Part shown: positions 9,148 to 17,452 of the stretch, piece after piece
Position numbering within the stretch: position 1 is the first letter of the stretch
Layout of the letters: each line of letters starts with the position of its first letter
Notes under the pieces: model-generated
Database searches by the model: none
What the model was told of the DNA's origin: nothing
Seen by the model: the letters and a program-made list of their open reading frames with translations, nothing else
DNA from: Thermomicrobiales bacterium
GTDB taxonomy: Bacteria > Chloroflexota > Chloroflexia > Thermomicrobiales > UBA6265
Length of the DNA stretch: 64,000 nucleotides
Direction: 5' to 3'
Assembly: GCA_041390825.1 (NCBI GenBank)
Contig: JAWKPF010000006.1
Span: 62,001 to 126,000, forward strand
Position numbers and translations under genes: made by a program

Positions 9148-12100
9148 TCACTGGTCATCTGTAAACAGGTGGAATTCCTGCGGCGCTCGATCCGAGGGAT
9201 GCTCGGTTACGGTCGAGACGTTCCCCCAAACCTGAACCCGGTGGCCGTGGCGCTCGCCGTCCCAGAGGAGCTCGGTGCAGGTTTCCTCGAGCAGGTCTTT
9301 CCAGAGCTGGACGCTGGCGAAGACGGTTTCGTCAGTGGAAAAGACATCGAAGATGGAGCGCGCGCCGACCAGAATCAGCTTCTGTTTGGCGCGGCTGATG
9401 GCAACGTTGAGCCGCCGCGGATCGAAGAGGAATTTGCTGTTGGCCAGCAGGTAGAGGGGGTCGCTCTCGGTCGCGCCGACCACGATCGCGGTGCGCTCGG
9501 CCCCCTGGAAGCGCTCGACCGTATCGACCGCTGAGCGCACGATGGCGCCGGTCTCGGGATCGTGATCGGTCAGCGCGGGAATGCCGTCCCGCAACGCGGC
9601 CCGCTGCGCGGTGTGCGGCACGACCACGCCGAGCCCCGTTTGCGCATCGAACCCGGCTGAGGAAAGCGTTTCGAGCACCGGGCGCATCAGCTCCTGCTCG
9701 AAGGGGTTGTGCTTCTGGCTGGCGACCTCCTCGTGCACGACCACGGTGAGCGGGTGCGCCGGGTGCAGCACGGCAGCGATGAAATCATCCGGCGTCTCTA
9801 TGCGCGGCAACACGTCTGTTCTCTGGGAGAAGAAGGCGATCTTGTCCTGCTGATAGATCTCCTTGCGCAGGAACTCCGCGATATCGGCGTGCACGCGGAA
9901 GCTCTCCTCGAAACGGATCTGGCGCGTTTCGGGGAGTTTGTCCCGCAGGGTGAGAAAGAGCGATTCGTAGCTCTTGAACGCGACAAAGGTGCGGCGCACC
10001 TCGCGCTCCCAGTCGTTTTGCACGATGGGCGGCATCTGCCGGTGATCGCCGATGACGATCAGCTGCCCATCGTCCTTGAGCGCAAGCGCGCCCATGATCG
10101 CCTCGGGGAGATTGATCTGGGAGGCTTCGTCGAGGACGAGCAGATCGCAGATGCGCGAGTCGAAGAGGGGGATCTTCCGCGTTTTCTCGCGCTCCTTGGC
10201 GATGCGATAGACCCCGGCCAGTCCGGCAGCGACCACACAATGCGGAGCGGCATCGATCTGGCGATCGGGCCGGGCATCCCCCTTGTCGTCTCGATGCAGC
10301 GAAACGACACCGTCCGGCGGATCGTCCCGGCCCTCGAACCGGAAAATCGGCAGTGAGAGCAACCGGCCATCGAACCAGGCGTCCCAAAGCTCCGTGTTTT
10401 CAGCGCGCAATTGCGCCAGCCGGTCGAGTACCTCGACCAGTTTGCGCATCAGCTCGTCGACCGCCGCGTGCGTCTTGCATGCCACGAACACTCGGCAGTC
10501 GCGCCCAGCAGCCATGGCGCCTTGCATGCGCGCCAGGATGGCGAAGGCCGCGGTCAGGCTCTTGCCTGTGCCAGGAGGACCCTGCACCAGCAGCGTCGGC
10601 GCATCGGCCAGCGAGCCGATCAACCGCTGCTTGCTCTCTTCGAACCCGTGCATTGCTCCCACGGATTCCAGTGCCTGCAGCCCGGCGAGAAACCGCGCCT
10701 GACCCGCGACTGCAACGGGATCCGGGTCGAGGGTTGCGGGTCCGCGATCGGTGATGCGGTCGAAGAGCGTGTTCCGCTTTCCTGCGCGCAAACCGGTCAC
10801 GACCGCACGCTCGAACGAGCCGTACCAATCGTTAGGAGAATCGTCGATCGTCAGGAGCCCGTCCGGCTCGAACCCCACAAAGGGCTGATAGAAGACGAAC
10901 TCGGCTGACTTGCTGAAAAACCCTCCGATCTCGATATCGAGCCAGGAATAGGGTCCCTTGTCATCGCTCCCCTGGCCCGAATCGACAATCTTTCCGCCTG
11001 CCCCGTAGAAGAGTTGGCGCACCGTCGGTGTGAAGCGCTTCCGCTCCGCCACCGGTTTGCGCGTGTCGACTGACCAGCACGGTGAGATCACCACCCCGTC
11101 GCCCACGACTCGCCCCCAGAGCTCCAGGGCATGCTCGACCGAGGAGGCGACACCGGTCAGATCGACGCGCAGCCGGATGATCCTGGGGCCATTCGGCCAC
11201 CCGGGTTTGGGCATGCGCTCTTTCGCCTCATCGACCAACATGTCCCAGTCGTGCAGCGCGCGGTTGAACGCGGCAATCTCCGGCGTTTGATCCTCTTCCC
11301 GATACCGGGCCAGCATCGTCGTTCCGCTGAGCACGCGGCGCTCGGGCGTTACGGCTCGCTCATGTTTCCAGGCGCCGAGCTCGACATGCCGTTCGATGGT
11401 GATGAATTCATCGAGCGCCACTGCGAAGCTGTCGGCGACATCCTCGAAGTTCTCCAGATTCGCCAGATCGAACGAGGCTTTCATCGCCCAATCGTTCCGT
11501 TCGACCTCGGCGGCAATGCGCTCGATCGCGCGCAGCCGCGCATCGTGCAGGGCGCGAAGATCGTCAGTCGTGACGGCGCGAAAGGGCGCGAGCAGATCGG
11601 GCGTCTGTGGTTCTCCCAACTGTTCCCAGGCGGCGTAGGCATATTCCAATGGAAGCTGGCTGCTGAATCGGGCGCGTTTAGTGAACCAGGGAGAAGAATC
11701 GCCGTCCGGTATCTCCTCATCCTCGAACTTGCCAGCCGCATCGAAATAGCGTTCGCGGAAGATGGTCGTGAGCGGGCGCTCCGCATTCCAGGGGAAGCCG
11801 AGATACCGCGCCAGCGACTGCAGGGTTTGGCACAACTGGGGATAGTTGCGCTGCGCCCTGATCTCGTCTTCGAGCACGGTGATCACCGGCGAGGTATAGG
11901 CGGCCAGTTGGGATGCGAAGTCGTACAGCGCGGTCGCCCCGAAGACACTGCCCAAATGCCGGCCCAGCGCGGTGAGCAGCACCCGCTGATCGTAGCTGTC
12001 GTAGAAGACCAGGTGGATCGGGGCGTTTGGCCGGCCATCGGCATCCGGCGCGGCCACATCCACGACCGCGCGGATCACCCGTTCGATCCAGCGGCGCAGC

Positions 12101-13479
12101 AGGTCGGCTTCGCGTTCCTCCGTTTCCGGGGGACCGTCCGCCAGCTCGATCACGATGCGGCGGCGCTCCGGCGGCGTTTCCCCCTGCTCCGCCCCAACGA
12201 CGAGCGCGCCGAGCAGATAGACGCGATCGAACAGATAGTCGTGCTCCACATCGACGTAGATGGTGACCAGATTGGGATGGACCTCCGCGTCGCAGCGCGG
12301 CAAGCTGCTCTGGCGGCCATGCGACAGCCGGCGAACGACTGGCCAGTCATCCCCTTTCGACTCCCGATAGGCCCGCGCGCGCTGGATCAGGTCGTCGAGA
12401 CTGGCCCCGAGCGCCGGCTCCATTGCAAGCGTGCGGTAGTCCTCCGACCAGGTTTCCGACGGCAACGGCGTCTCTGCCAGTTGGGCGCACCGGCGCACCC
12501 CTTTGGCGATCAACGCCTGTTTCTGCTCGTTGCGCAGGAACGGAATCAGGGACAGATCGTCGCTCTCGGCCGATTGGCGCAAGCAGAGCTGGTTGTAGAG
12601 GCAACCGTCGCAGACATAGTTCAGATGAAACGGCAATTGCCCGAACGGTTGCGCCAGATTGCGCCGTGCTTCCGAGTCTTCGTTCAGCACCAGCGAGCGG
12701 ACATGGCGGCTGAGCGCGTTGACGTTCTCGATCCGCTCCAGGTACCCCTCGACGCCGAAGGTGGCAAGCGCATCGGCCCGCTGCTCGGCCAGACCGGGAT
12801 CTTCAGGCTCGGATTCGGCGTGCACGGCGCCACGGAAGAGGATGCCGAGCTCGATCTCGAGCTGGATGCCAGCGTCGCTGGCAAGTCGATCGAGCATTTC
12901 CCGGTAGAAGGCGATCTGCAGCCGATGCTCCATGCGCACCGCGCCCGAGCTCTTGAAATCGATGATGAGCGCAGATGGGCGGCCGTGCGCGTCCCGGCGG
13001 AAATCGATCGCGTCGGCGACCCCCGTCAGCGCCCAACCGTCGATCTCGACCTGGAGCAACGGTTGAAAAACGACCACCCGGCCACCCGGCGGCAACGATT
13101 CGAGCGCGCCGATGACCCGCTCGTTGTCGTTCTCGATACCGAGCGCCACGCGCTCTTCCTGTGAGCATTCGATCGTGGGCGCAATCCGCTTGATTTCGTC
13201 TTCGGCCCCGGCTTCGAAGTCACGTCCGGAAGCCGTCAACAACGGCGGAATCGACTGCGACCGCGCATCCCAGGCGCGCATGAACTCTCTTCCGGCGTTG
13301 CGCTCGACCAGCCGCAGGCGCAGATAGCGGCGGCATTGGTCGAGCCGGATGTATTGGGCGATGTCGGTGGGACTGAGCCTGAGCGGAACACCATCGACCG
13401 GCTGGAGCTCGAGCATGCGTTCGCGCCGGCCGCGCGAGTCCTCCGCGGACGTCACTGGGATCGTCGATTCGTTCTGCAT
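9148..13479 (-). CDS. TM0106-type RecB-like nuclease fused to SF1B (Upf1/Dna2-like) helicase
   Basis: A 1443-residue DNA/RNA processing enzyme. The N-terminal third is a PD-(D/E)xK nuclease of the TM0106 RecB-like family: IIDFKSSG near residue 173 and LQIAFYREML after it. Four cysteines suggest an AddB/Dna2-style Fe-S cluster (DQCRRYLRLRL near 49, and YVCDGCLYNQLCL near 291-300). A DEDD-like region follows (IYVDVEHDYLF). The C-terminal third is an SF1B motor: Walker A QGPPGTGKS near 965, Walker B LVLDEASQ near 1116, motif III VIGDHRQMPP and motif VI RLNVAISRAKQKLILVG near 1360. Dna2-like proteins of this kind act on flapped or resected DNA, some in defence. No partner gene adjoins it. ATG 13479 is the first start in frame. 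Confidence 0.85.
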   Translation of the reverse strand: MQNESTIPVTSAEDSRGRRERMLELQPVDGVPLRLSPTDIAQYIRLDQCRRYLRLRLVERNAGREFMRAWDARSQSIPPLLTASGRDFEAGAEDEIKRIAPTIECSQEERVALGIENDNERVIGALESLPPGGRVVVFQPLLQVEIDGWALTGVADAIDFRRDAHGRPSALIIDFKSSGAVRMEHRLQIAFYREMLDRLASDAGIQLEIELGILFRGAVHAESEPEDPGLAEQRADALATFGVEGYLERIENVNALSRHVRSLVLNEDSEARRNLAQPFGQLPFHLNYVCDGCLYNQLCLRQSAESDDLSLIPFLRNEQKQALIAKGVRRCAQLAETPLPSETWSEDYRTLAMEPALGASLDDLIQRARAYRESKGDDWPVVRRLSHGRQSSLPRCDAEVHPNLVTIYVDVEHDYLFDRVYLLGALVVGAEQGETPPERRRIVIELADGPPETEEREADLLRRWIERVIRAVVDVAAPDADGRPNAPIHLVFYDSYDQRVLLTALGRHLGSVFGATALYDFASQLAAYTSPVITVLEDEIRAQRNYPQLCQTLQSLARYLGFPWNAERPLTTIFRERYFDAAGKFEDEEIPDGDSSPWFTKRARFSSQLPLEYAYAAWEQLGEPQTPDLLAPFRAVTTDDLRALHDARLRAIERIAAEVERNDWAMKASFDLANLENFEDVADSFAVALDEFITIERHVELGAWKHERAVTPERRVLSGTTMLARYREEDQTPEIAAFNRALHDWDMLVDEAKERMPKPGWPNGPRIIRLRVDLTGVASSVEHALELWGRVVGDGVVISPCWSVDTRKPVAERKRFTPTVRQLFYGAGGKIVDSGQGSDDKGPYSWLDIEIGGFFSKSAEFVFYQPFVGFEPDGLLTIDDSPNDWYGSFERAVVTGLRAGKRNTLFDRITDRGPATLDPDPVAVAGQARFLAGLQALESVGAMHGFEESKQRLIGSLADAPTLLVQGPPGTGKSLTAAFAILARMQGAMAAGRDCRVFVACKTHAAVDELMRKLVEVLDRLAQLRAENTELWDAWFDGRLLSLPIFRFEGRDDPPDGVVSLHRDDKGDARPDRQIDAAPHCVVAAGLAGVYRIAKEREKTRKIPLFDSRICDLLVLDEASQINLPEAIMGALALKDDGQLIVIGDHRQMPPIVQNDWEREVRRTFVAFKSYESLFLTLRDKLPETRQIRFEESFRVHADIAEFLRKEIYQQDKIAFFSQRTDVLPRIETPDDFIAAVLHPAHPLTVVVHEEVASQKHNPFEQELMRPVLETLSSAGFDAQTGLGVVVPHTAQRAALRDGIPALTDHDPETGAIVRSAVDTVERFQGAERTAIVVGATESDPLYLLANSKFLFDPRRLNVAISRAKQKLILVGARSIFDVFSTDETVFASVQLWKDLLEETCTELLWDGERHGHRVQVWGNVSTVTEHPSDRAPQEFHLFTDDQ

Positions 13480-13829
13480 GGGGGCATCGTAGAGTCCGGG
13501 CCGGCGCCGCGCAAGCCTTGCCGGCCCGGATGGACCGAGGGAAGAACGAATAGTACGAGCGGACGCACGATCATCGTAGCCCGATGTGTCCCGCGGTCCA
13601 ACCCTTCGAAAGTAGGGTTTGGGAAACGTCCGTTTCGATCACGCTGCAACCGTGCATCGATCCGGCGAGGTGCCGCTGGTCGTCTGGCGCGACGATCGAA
13701 CCAAAGAATTATCCGCATTACCCCGACGATTGTGCCCTGCTACCAAGTGCGATTGTGCGCATTTTCACGAACTCACTCGATACGACGGTAACCACCAGCA
13801 AGTTGTTACAAAATTTCAGGTTATCCGTA
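13480..13829. other. Intergenic region with no recognisable gene
   Basis: About 350 bp between the divergent helicase and the ppdK transcription unit. No frame resembles a protein and I see no repeat. The right end runs into the promoter at 13830-13858. Control elements for the helicase would have to lie here, but none is clear. Confidence 0.5.
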
Positions 13830-13858
13830 TTGCAATCGACAACTCTGACCGGTACACT
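13830..13858 (+). promoter_or_regulatory. Predicted sigma-70-type promoter of the ppdK leader
   Basis: TTGCAA (13830-13835) and TACACT (13853-13858) are separated by 17 bp, close to the TTGACA/TATAAT consensus. Transcription would start near 13865, at or next to the leader peptide ATG, so the leader would be translated from a leaderless or almost leaderless mRNA. The spacing and match are read from sequence; activity is inferred. Confidence 0.6.
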
Positions 13859-13864
13859 GCCGAC

Positions 13865-14002
13865 ATGGCGACGATGCACGCACATTGCCATCTGAATTCT
13901 GGCGCGCCGATGGGATCTCCCCACTCGGTTCGCTTTGCCTACTCCTTTTATTACTACTACGCCTACCAGGCGATGCTGGAGGGACGGTCGAGCGGCGAAT
14001 AA
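13865..14002 (+). CDS. Tyrosine-rich leader peptide of ppdK (candidate attenuator peptide)
   Basis: A 45-codon frame placed between a good promoter and ppdK. Its centre reads RFAYSFYYYYAYQ: six tyrosine and two phenylalanine codons within 12 positions, four Tyr in a row. Such runs are unusual in ordinary proteins and typical of ribosome-stalling leader peptides that sense one amino acid (pheL and the corynebacterial aroF leader are known examples for aromatic amino acids). A 13-bp hairpin starts 35 bases after its stop codon and ppdK begins 112 bases after it. A second in-frame ATG at 13874 could be the real start. The alternative is an unrelated small membrane or secreted peptide, but no signal peptide is seen. 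Confidence 0.6.
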   Translation: MATMHAHCHLNSGAPMGSPHSVRFAYSFYYYYAYQAMLEGRSSGE

Positions 14003-14037
14003 CACAAACGCAGCATGAACCGAACATCCAGTGTCGC

Positions 14038-14066
14038 AACGAGCCGGGGAGTTTCCCTGGCTCGTT
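14038..14066 (+). terminator. Attenuator-like hairpin between leader peptide and ppdK
   Basis: Arms AACGAGCC (14038-14045) and GGCTCGTT (14059-14066) pair perfectly, then a G-T wobble, then GGGA with TCCC around a GTT loop: a 13-bp stem. The last arm ends in TTT but no longer U-run follows. A second small hairpin (GGGACA with TGTCCC, 14076-14091) lies just downstream. A possible competing pairing is TCGGTTC (13925-13931) with GAACCGA (14018-14024). The terminator/antiterminator roles are inferred from position. Confidence 0.5.
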
Positions 14067-14114
14067 TCGCTATCCGGGACACCTCTGTCCCAACTCGAGG
14101 GAAGGAACGTACCG

Positions 14115-16736
14115 ATGAGCGTGACGATGAGCACAAATCAGGTTCGACATTTCCGCGACGGTCATGCCGGGGAGCGCGATCTCCTCGGTGGCAAGGGAGC
14201 CAATCTGGCCGAGATGACCCGCATCGGGCTTCCGGTCCCTCCAGGATTCACCATCACCACCGACGCCTTTCGCGCGTTCCGCCAGCACGACGGCCGCGTG
14301 CCGGACGAGCTTTGGTGCGAGGTCGCGGCCGCGCTGGGCGAGGTCGAGACGCGGCTCGGCAAGCGCTTCGGCGACCCCACAGCCCCGCTCCTCCTTTCGG
14401 TCCGCTCCGGCGCGCGCGATTCGATGCCCGGCATGATGGACACCATCCTCAATGTCGGGTTGAACGCGGAAACCGTCGCGGGGTTGGCGCGTCTCTCCGG
14501 CGAACGGTTCGCCTGGGATTCGTGGCGCCGGTTGATCCAGATGTACGGCCGCGTCGTTCTCGGGGCGGACGGCGAGGCGTTCGAACATGCGCTGGCCGCG
14601 GCCCGCGCGCGCTCGGGGGTCGAGCACGATCACGAGCTCGATATCGCCGCGTTGCGCGAACTGGTCGATGAATTCCGCGCGATCGTCGCGGCAACCGGCG
14701 TGCCCTTCCCGGACGATCCGTGGGATCAGTTGCGTGGCGCCGTGGCGGCCGTCTTCCGCTCGTGGGATTCGCCGCGCGCCATCGCCTACCGGCGTTCGGC
14801 CGGCCTGCGCGAGGACGGCGGCACCGCGGTAACGGTGCAAGCCATGGTCTTCGGCAACCTTGGCGCAGGTTGCGCGTCCGGGGTGGCGTTCACCCGCAAC
14901 CCGAACACGGGCGCTGCCGGCATGTTCGGCGAATACCTGCCCAATGCGCAGGGCGAAGATGTCGTCTCCGGGGTGCGCACACCGCTGCCGGTCGAGCAGA
15001 TGACCGCCGATCCGTTGTTCGCAGCCGCCCATGCCGAACTGCTGGCGGTCGGCGAGTTGCTGGAGCGGCACTACGCCGACATGCAAGACCTGGAATTCAC
15101 GGTCGAAGACGGCAAGCTCTGGATGTTGCAAACCCGCACCGGCAAACGGACCGCCACGGCAGCGGTGCGCATGGCCGTCGACATGGTGGATGAGGGCCTG
15201 ATCGACGAAGCCACCGCGGTACGGCGCATTCGCCCGGCCGAGATCGATGCCCTGCTGCACCCTCAGATCGACCCAGCGTTCACCCGTGATGTCATTGCCA
15301 CCGGCATGCCGGCCAGTCCGGGCGCGGCGTCGGGCCAGGTTGCCCTCACCCCGGAACGCGCGCAAGCGCTTGGCGAAGCCGGTGAGGCGGTCATTCTGGT
15401 GCGGCAGGAAACCGCCGCCGAGGATTTCCCCGGTATGGAACGTTCGCGCGGCATTCTGACCGCGCGTGGCGGAATGACCTCGCACGCGGCCGTGGTGGCC
15501 CGCGGGATGGGACTCCCGGCAGTGACCGGGTGCGGCGCGATCGAGATCGATCTTTCAGCCGGAGCCTTCACGGCGAATGGCACGATCGTGCGCGAGGGCG
15601 ATTCCATCACTATCGACGGCGCGACCGGCGAGGTCTTGCTCGGCACTGCGCCAATGACCGTGGCCGGGCTCGATTGCGCTGCCCACCGCCTGCTTTCCTG
15701 GGCCGACCGATTTCGCCGCATGGGCGTGCGCACCAATGCCGATACGCCGGCGGACGCGCTCCGGGCGCGCGCGTTCGGCGCCGAGGGTATTGGGCTCTGC
15801 CGCACGGAGCACATGTTCTTCGCTCCGGGCCGTATCGAGGTGATGCGCCGGTTGATCCTGGCGCAATCGGATGCCGAACGCTCCCTGGCGCTCGAAGAAC
15901 TGGAAGAATTCCAGACTGCCGATTTCGCCGGTATCTTCCGGGCGATGGACGGCTTGCCGGTCACGATCCGGCTGCTCGATCCGCCGCTGCACGAATTCTT
16001 GCCCCCGGTCGAGGAGTTGCCGGCGCTGGCCGCCATCATGGGCATCGAACCGGAGGCGCTGGCAAAGCAGGTCGCCGCGCTGCATGAGGTCAATCCGATG
16101 CTCGGGTTGCGTGGGGTGCGTCTGGGCATGACCGTGCCCGAGATCACCTGCATGCAAGTGCGCGCCATCTTCACCGCAGCCATCGATGTCGCCCGCGACG
16201 GGATCGAAGTGCTGCCGGAGATCATGATCCCGCTGGTATCGACCGCATCCGAACTCGCCAATCAGCGCGAGCATATCGAACGTTGCGCCGCCGAGGTGAT
16301 GGCGCGCACGGGAATGACGATCCCCTACAAGGTTGGCACCATGATCGAAGTGCCGCGCGCCGCGCTGCTGGCCGCCGATATCGCCCAACATGCCGACTTC
16401 TTCAGCCTCGGCACCAACGATCTGACCCAGATGACCTTTGGGCTCAGCCGGGACGATTCCGCCCGTTTTCTCCCGGAGTACTTGCAAACCGGGGTACTGG
16501 CGGACGACCCATTCCAGGTGCTGGACGACCAGGGCGTGGGGCAACTGGTGCGCATGGCCACCCGCAACGGCCGCAGCACCAAACCGGCGTTGTCCGTCGG
16601 TGTCTGCGGTGAGCATGGCGGCGACCCGCGCTCGATCGCGTTCTGCCACCATGTCGGGCTGAACTACGTCAGTTGCTCGCCCTTCCGCGTGCCGGTGGCG
16701 CGGTTGGCCGCGGCGCAGGCGAATATCGGGAGCTAA
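14115..16736 (+). CDS. ppdK: Pyruvate, phosphate dikinase
   Basis: This cytosolic enzyme converts pyruvate, ATP and phosphate to phosphoenolpyruvate, AMP and pyrophosphate, in either direction. The 873-residue length matches the family. The N-terminal nucleotide-grasp domain begins LLGGKGANLAEM and has the typical SVRSGARDSMPGMMDTILN. The swivelling phosphohistidine domain shows GGMTSHAAVVARGMG with the His near residue 456. The C-terminal PEP-utilising barrel has GIGLCRTEHMF, FFSLGTNDLTQMTFG and the catalytic Cys in VGVCGEHGGDP near 830. ATG 14115 follows GGAAGGAAC; an ATG 12 bases downstream is the only close alternative. The upstream leader and hairpin suggest control by aromatic amino acid supply, which fits because PEP feeds the shikimate pathway. 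The gene appears to be monocistronic. Confidence 0.95.
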   Translation: MSVTMSTNQVRHFRDGHAGERDLLGGKGANLAEMTRIGLPVPPGFTITTDAFRAFRQHDGRVPDELWCEVAAALGEVETRLGKRFGDPTAPLLLSVRSGARDSMPGMMDTILNVGLNAETVAGLARLSGERFAWDSWRRLIQMYGRVVLGADGEAFEHALAAARARSGVEHDHELDIAALRELVDEFRAIVAATGVPFPDDPWDQLRGAVAAVFRSWDSPRAIAYRRSAGLREDGGTAVTVQAMVFGNLGAGCASGVAFTRNPNTGAAGMFGEYLPNAQGEDVVSGVRTPLPVEQMTADPLFAAAHAELLAVGELLERHYADMQDLEFTVEDGKLWMLQTRTGKRTATAAVRMAVDMVDEGLIDEATAVRRIRPAEIDALLHPQIDPAFTRDVIATGMPASPGAASGQVALTPERAQALGEAGEAVILVRQETAAEDFPGMERSRGILTARGGMTSHAAVVARGMGLPAVTGCGAIEIDLSAGAFTANGTIVREGDSITIDGATGEVLLGTAPMTVAGLDCAAHRLLSWADRFRRMGVRTNADTPADALRARAFGAEGIGLCRTEHMFFAPGRIEVMRRLILAQSDAERSLALEELEEFQTADFAGIFRAMDGLPVTIRLLDPPLHEFLPPVEELPALAAIMGIEPEALAKQVAALHEVNPMLGLRGVRLGMTVPEITCMQVRAIFTAAIDVARDGIEVLPEIMIPLVSTASELANQREHIERCAAEVMARTGMTIPYKVGTMIEVPRAALLAADIAQHADFFSLGTNDLTQMTFGLSRDDSARFLPEYLQTGVLADDPFQVLDDQGVGQLVRMATRNGRSTKPALSVGVCGEHGGDPRSIAFCHHVGLNYVSCSPFRVPVARLAAAQANIGS

Positions 16737-16808
16737 GCCGAGAACGTCGAGCCGAGCGTGGGAGATGTGGCCAGGTTGAGCCCCGGATCATTCGTATTCG
16801 CCGGTCAC

Positions 16809-17230
16809 GCCCATTTCCTCACGTCGTCCCAGGCCCCCGTGCCTGCCAACTTCTTCCTCACGTCGTCGCAGGCCTCTGTGCCTGCCAACTTCTTCCTCAC
16901 GTCGTCGCAGGCCTCCGTGCCTGCCAACTTCTTCCTCACGTCGTCGCAGGTCTCCGTGCCTGCCCACTTCTTCCTCACGTCGTCGCAGGCCTCGTGCCTG
17001 CCACTTCTTCCTCACGTAGTCGCAGGCCTCTGTGCCTGCCAACTTCTTCCTCACGTAGTCGCAGGCCTCTGTGCCTGCCAACTTCCTCCCCTCACGCAGT
17101 CGCAGGCCTCCGTGCCTGCCAACTTCTTCCTCACGTCGTCGCAGGTCTCTGTGCCTGCCAACTTCCTCCTCACGTAGTCGCAGGCCCCCGTGCCTGCCCT
17201 CCCTTCACGTAGTCGCAGGCCTCCGTGCCT
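16809..17230. repeat. 39-bp tandem repeat array, about 11 imperfect copies
   Basis: The unit runs roughly CCTCACGTCGTCGCAGGCCT followed by CTGTGCCTGCCAACTTCTT. The first five or six copies are nearly identical with exact 39-bp spacing (for example at 16817, 16856, 16895, 16934 and 16973); later copies carry small indels. Each unit contains a small hairpin (GCAGGC ... GCCTGC, 6-base loop). There are no distinct spacers, so it is not CRISPR. It lies downstream of ppdK and is followed by a different repeat. Frames open through it because the unit length is a multiple of three. Confidence 0.85.
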
Positions 17231-17247
17231 GCTGTCTGGCGCAAGAG

Positions 17248-17430
17248 CAGCCACGGTGGGCTGCGGCTACGAAGGAGGGCTGCGGCTACGGGTTTGGGGA
17301 CAGCAGGAATCCAGCATGAATGATCCAGGCCAGGAGCAGCCACGGAGGGCTGCGGCTACGGGGTTTGGGGACAGGAGGAATCCAGCATGAATGATCCGGG
17401 CCAGGAGCAGCCACGGTGGGCTGCGGCTAC
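17248..17430. repeat. About 70-85 bp tandem repeat with hairpin core, 2-3 copies
   Basis: Copies start near 17248, 17336 and 17404 and contain CAGCCACGGTGGGCTGCGG (an inverted repeat CAGCC/GGCTG) followed by GGTTTGGGGACAGGAGGAAT and a segment with ATGAATGATCC. The first copy has an internal 20-bp duplication of the GGGCTGCGGCTACG part; the third is truncated against the 3' end of the tail sheath gene. The hairpin core resembles the dispersed palindromes at 34.2, 35.6 and 54.0 kb. Confidence 0.7.
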
Positions 17431-17452
17431 GCGGCGATTCGGTGGTAGCTGG

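Noticed and set aside
11131..13164. Long plus-strand open frame opposite the helicase gene
   Set aside because: It is the mirror of a GC-rich gene with clear nuclease/helicase motifs; its translation is Arg/Gly/Asp-rich without family resemblance.
13865..14114. T-box or known riboswitch before ppdK
   Set aside because: No T-box consensus (TGGNACCGCG-like) or recognised aptamer; leader-peptide attenuation fits better.
16809..17230. CRISPR-like array
   Set aside because: Units are contiguous and have no unique spacers; it is a tandem minisatellite.
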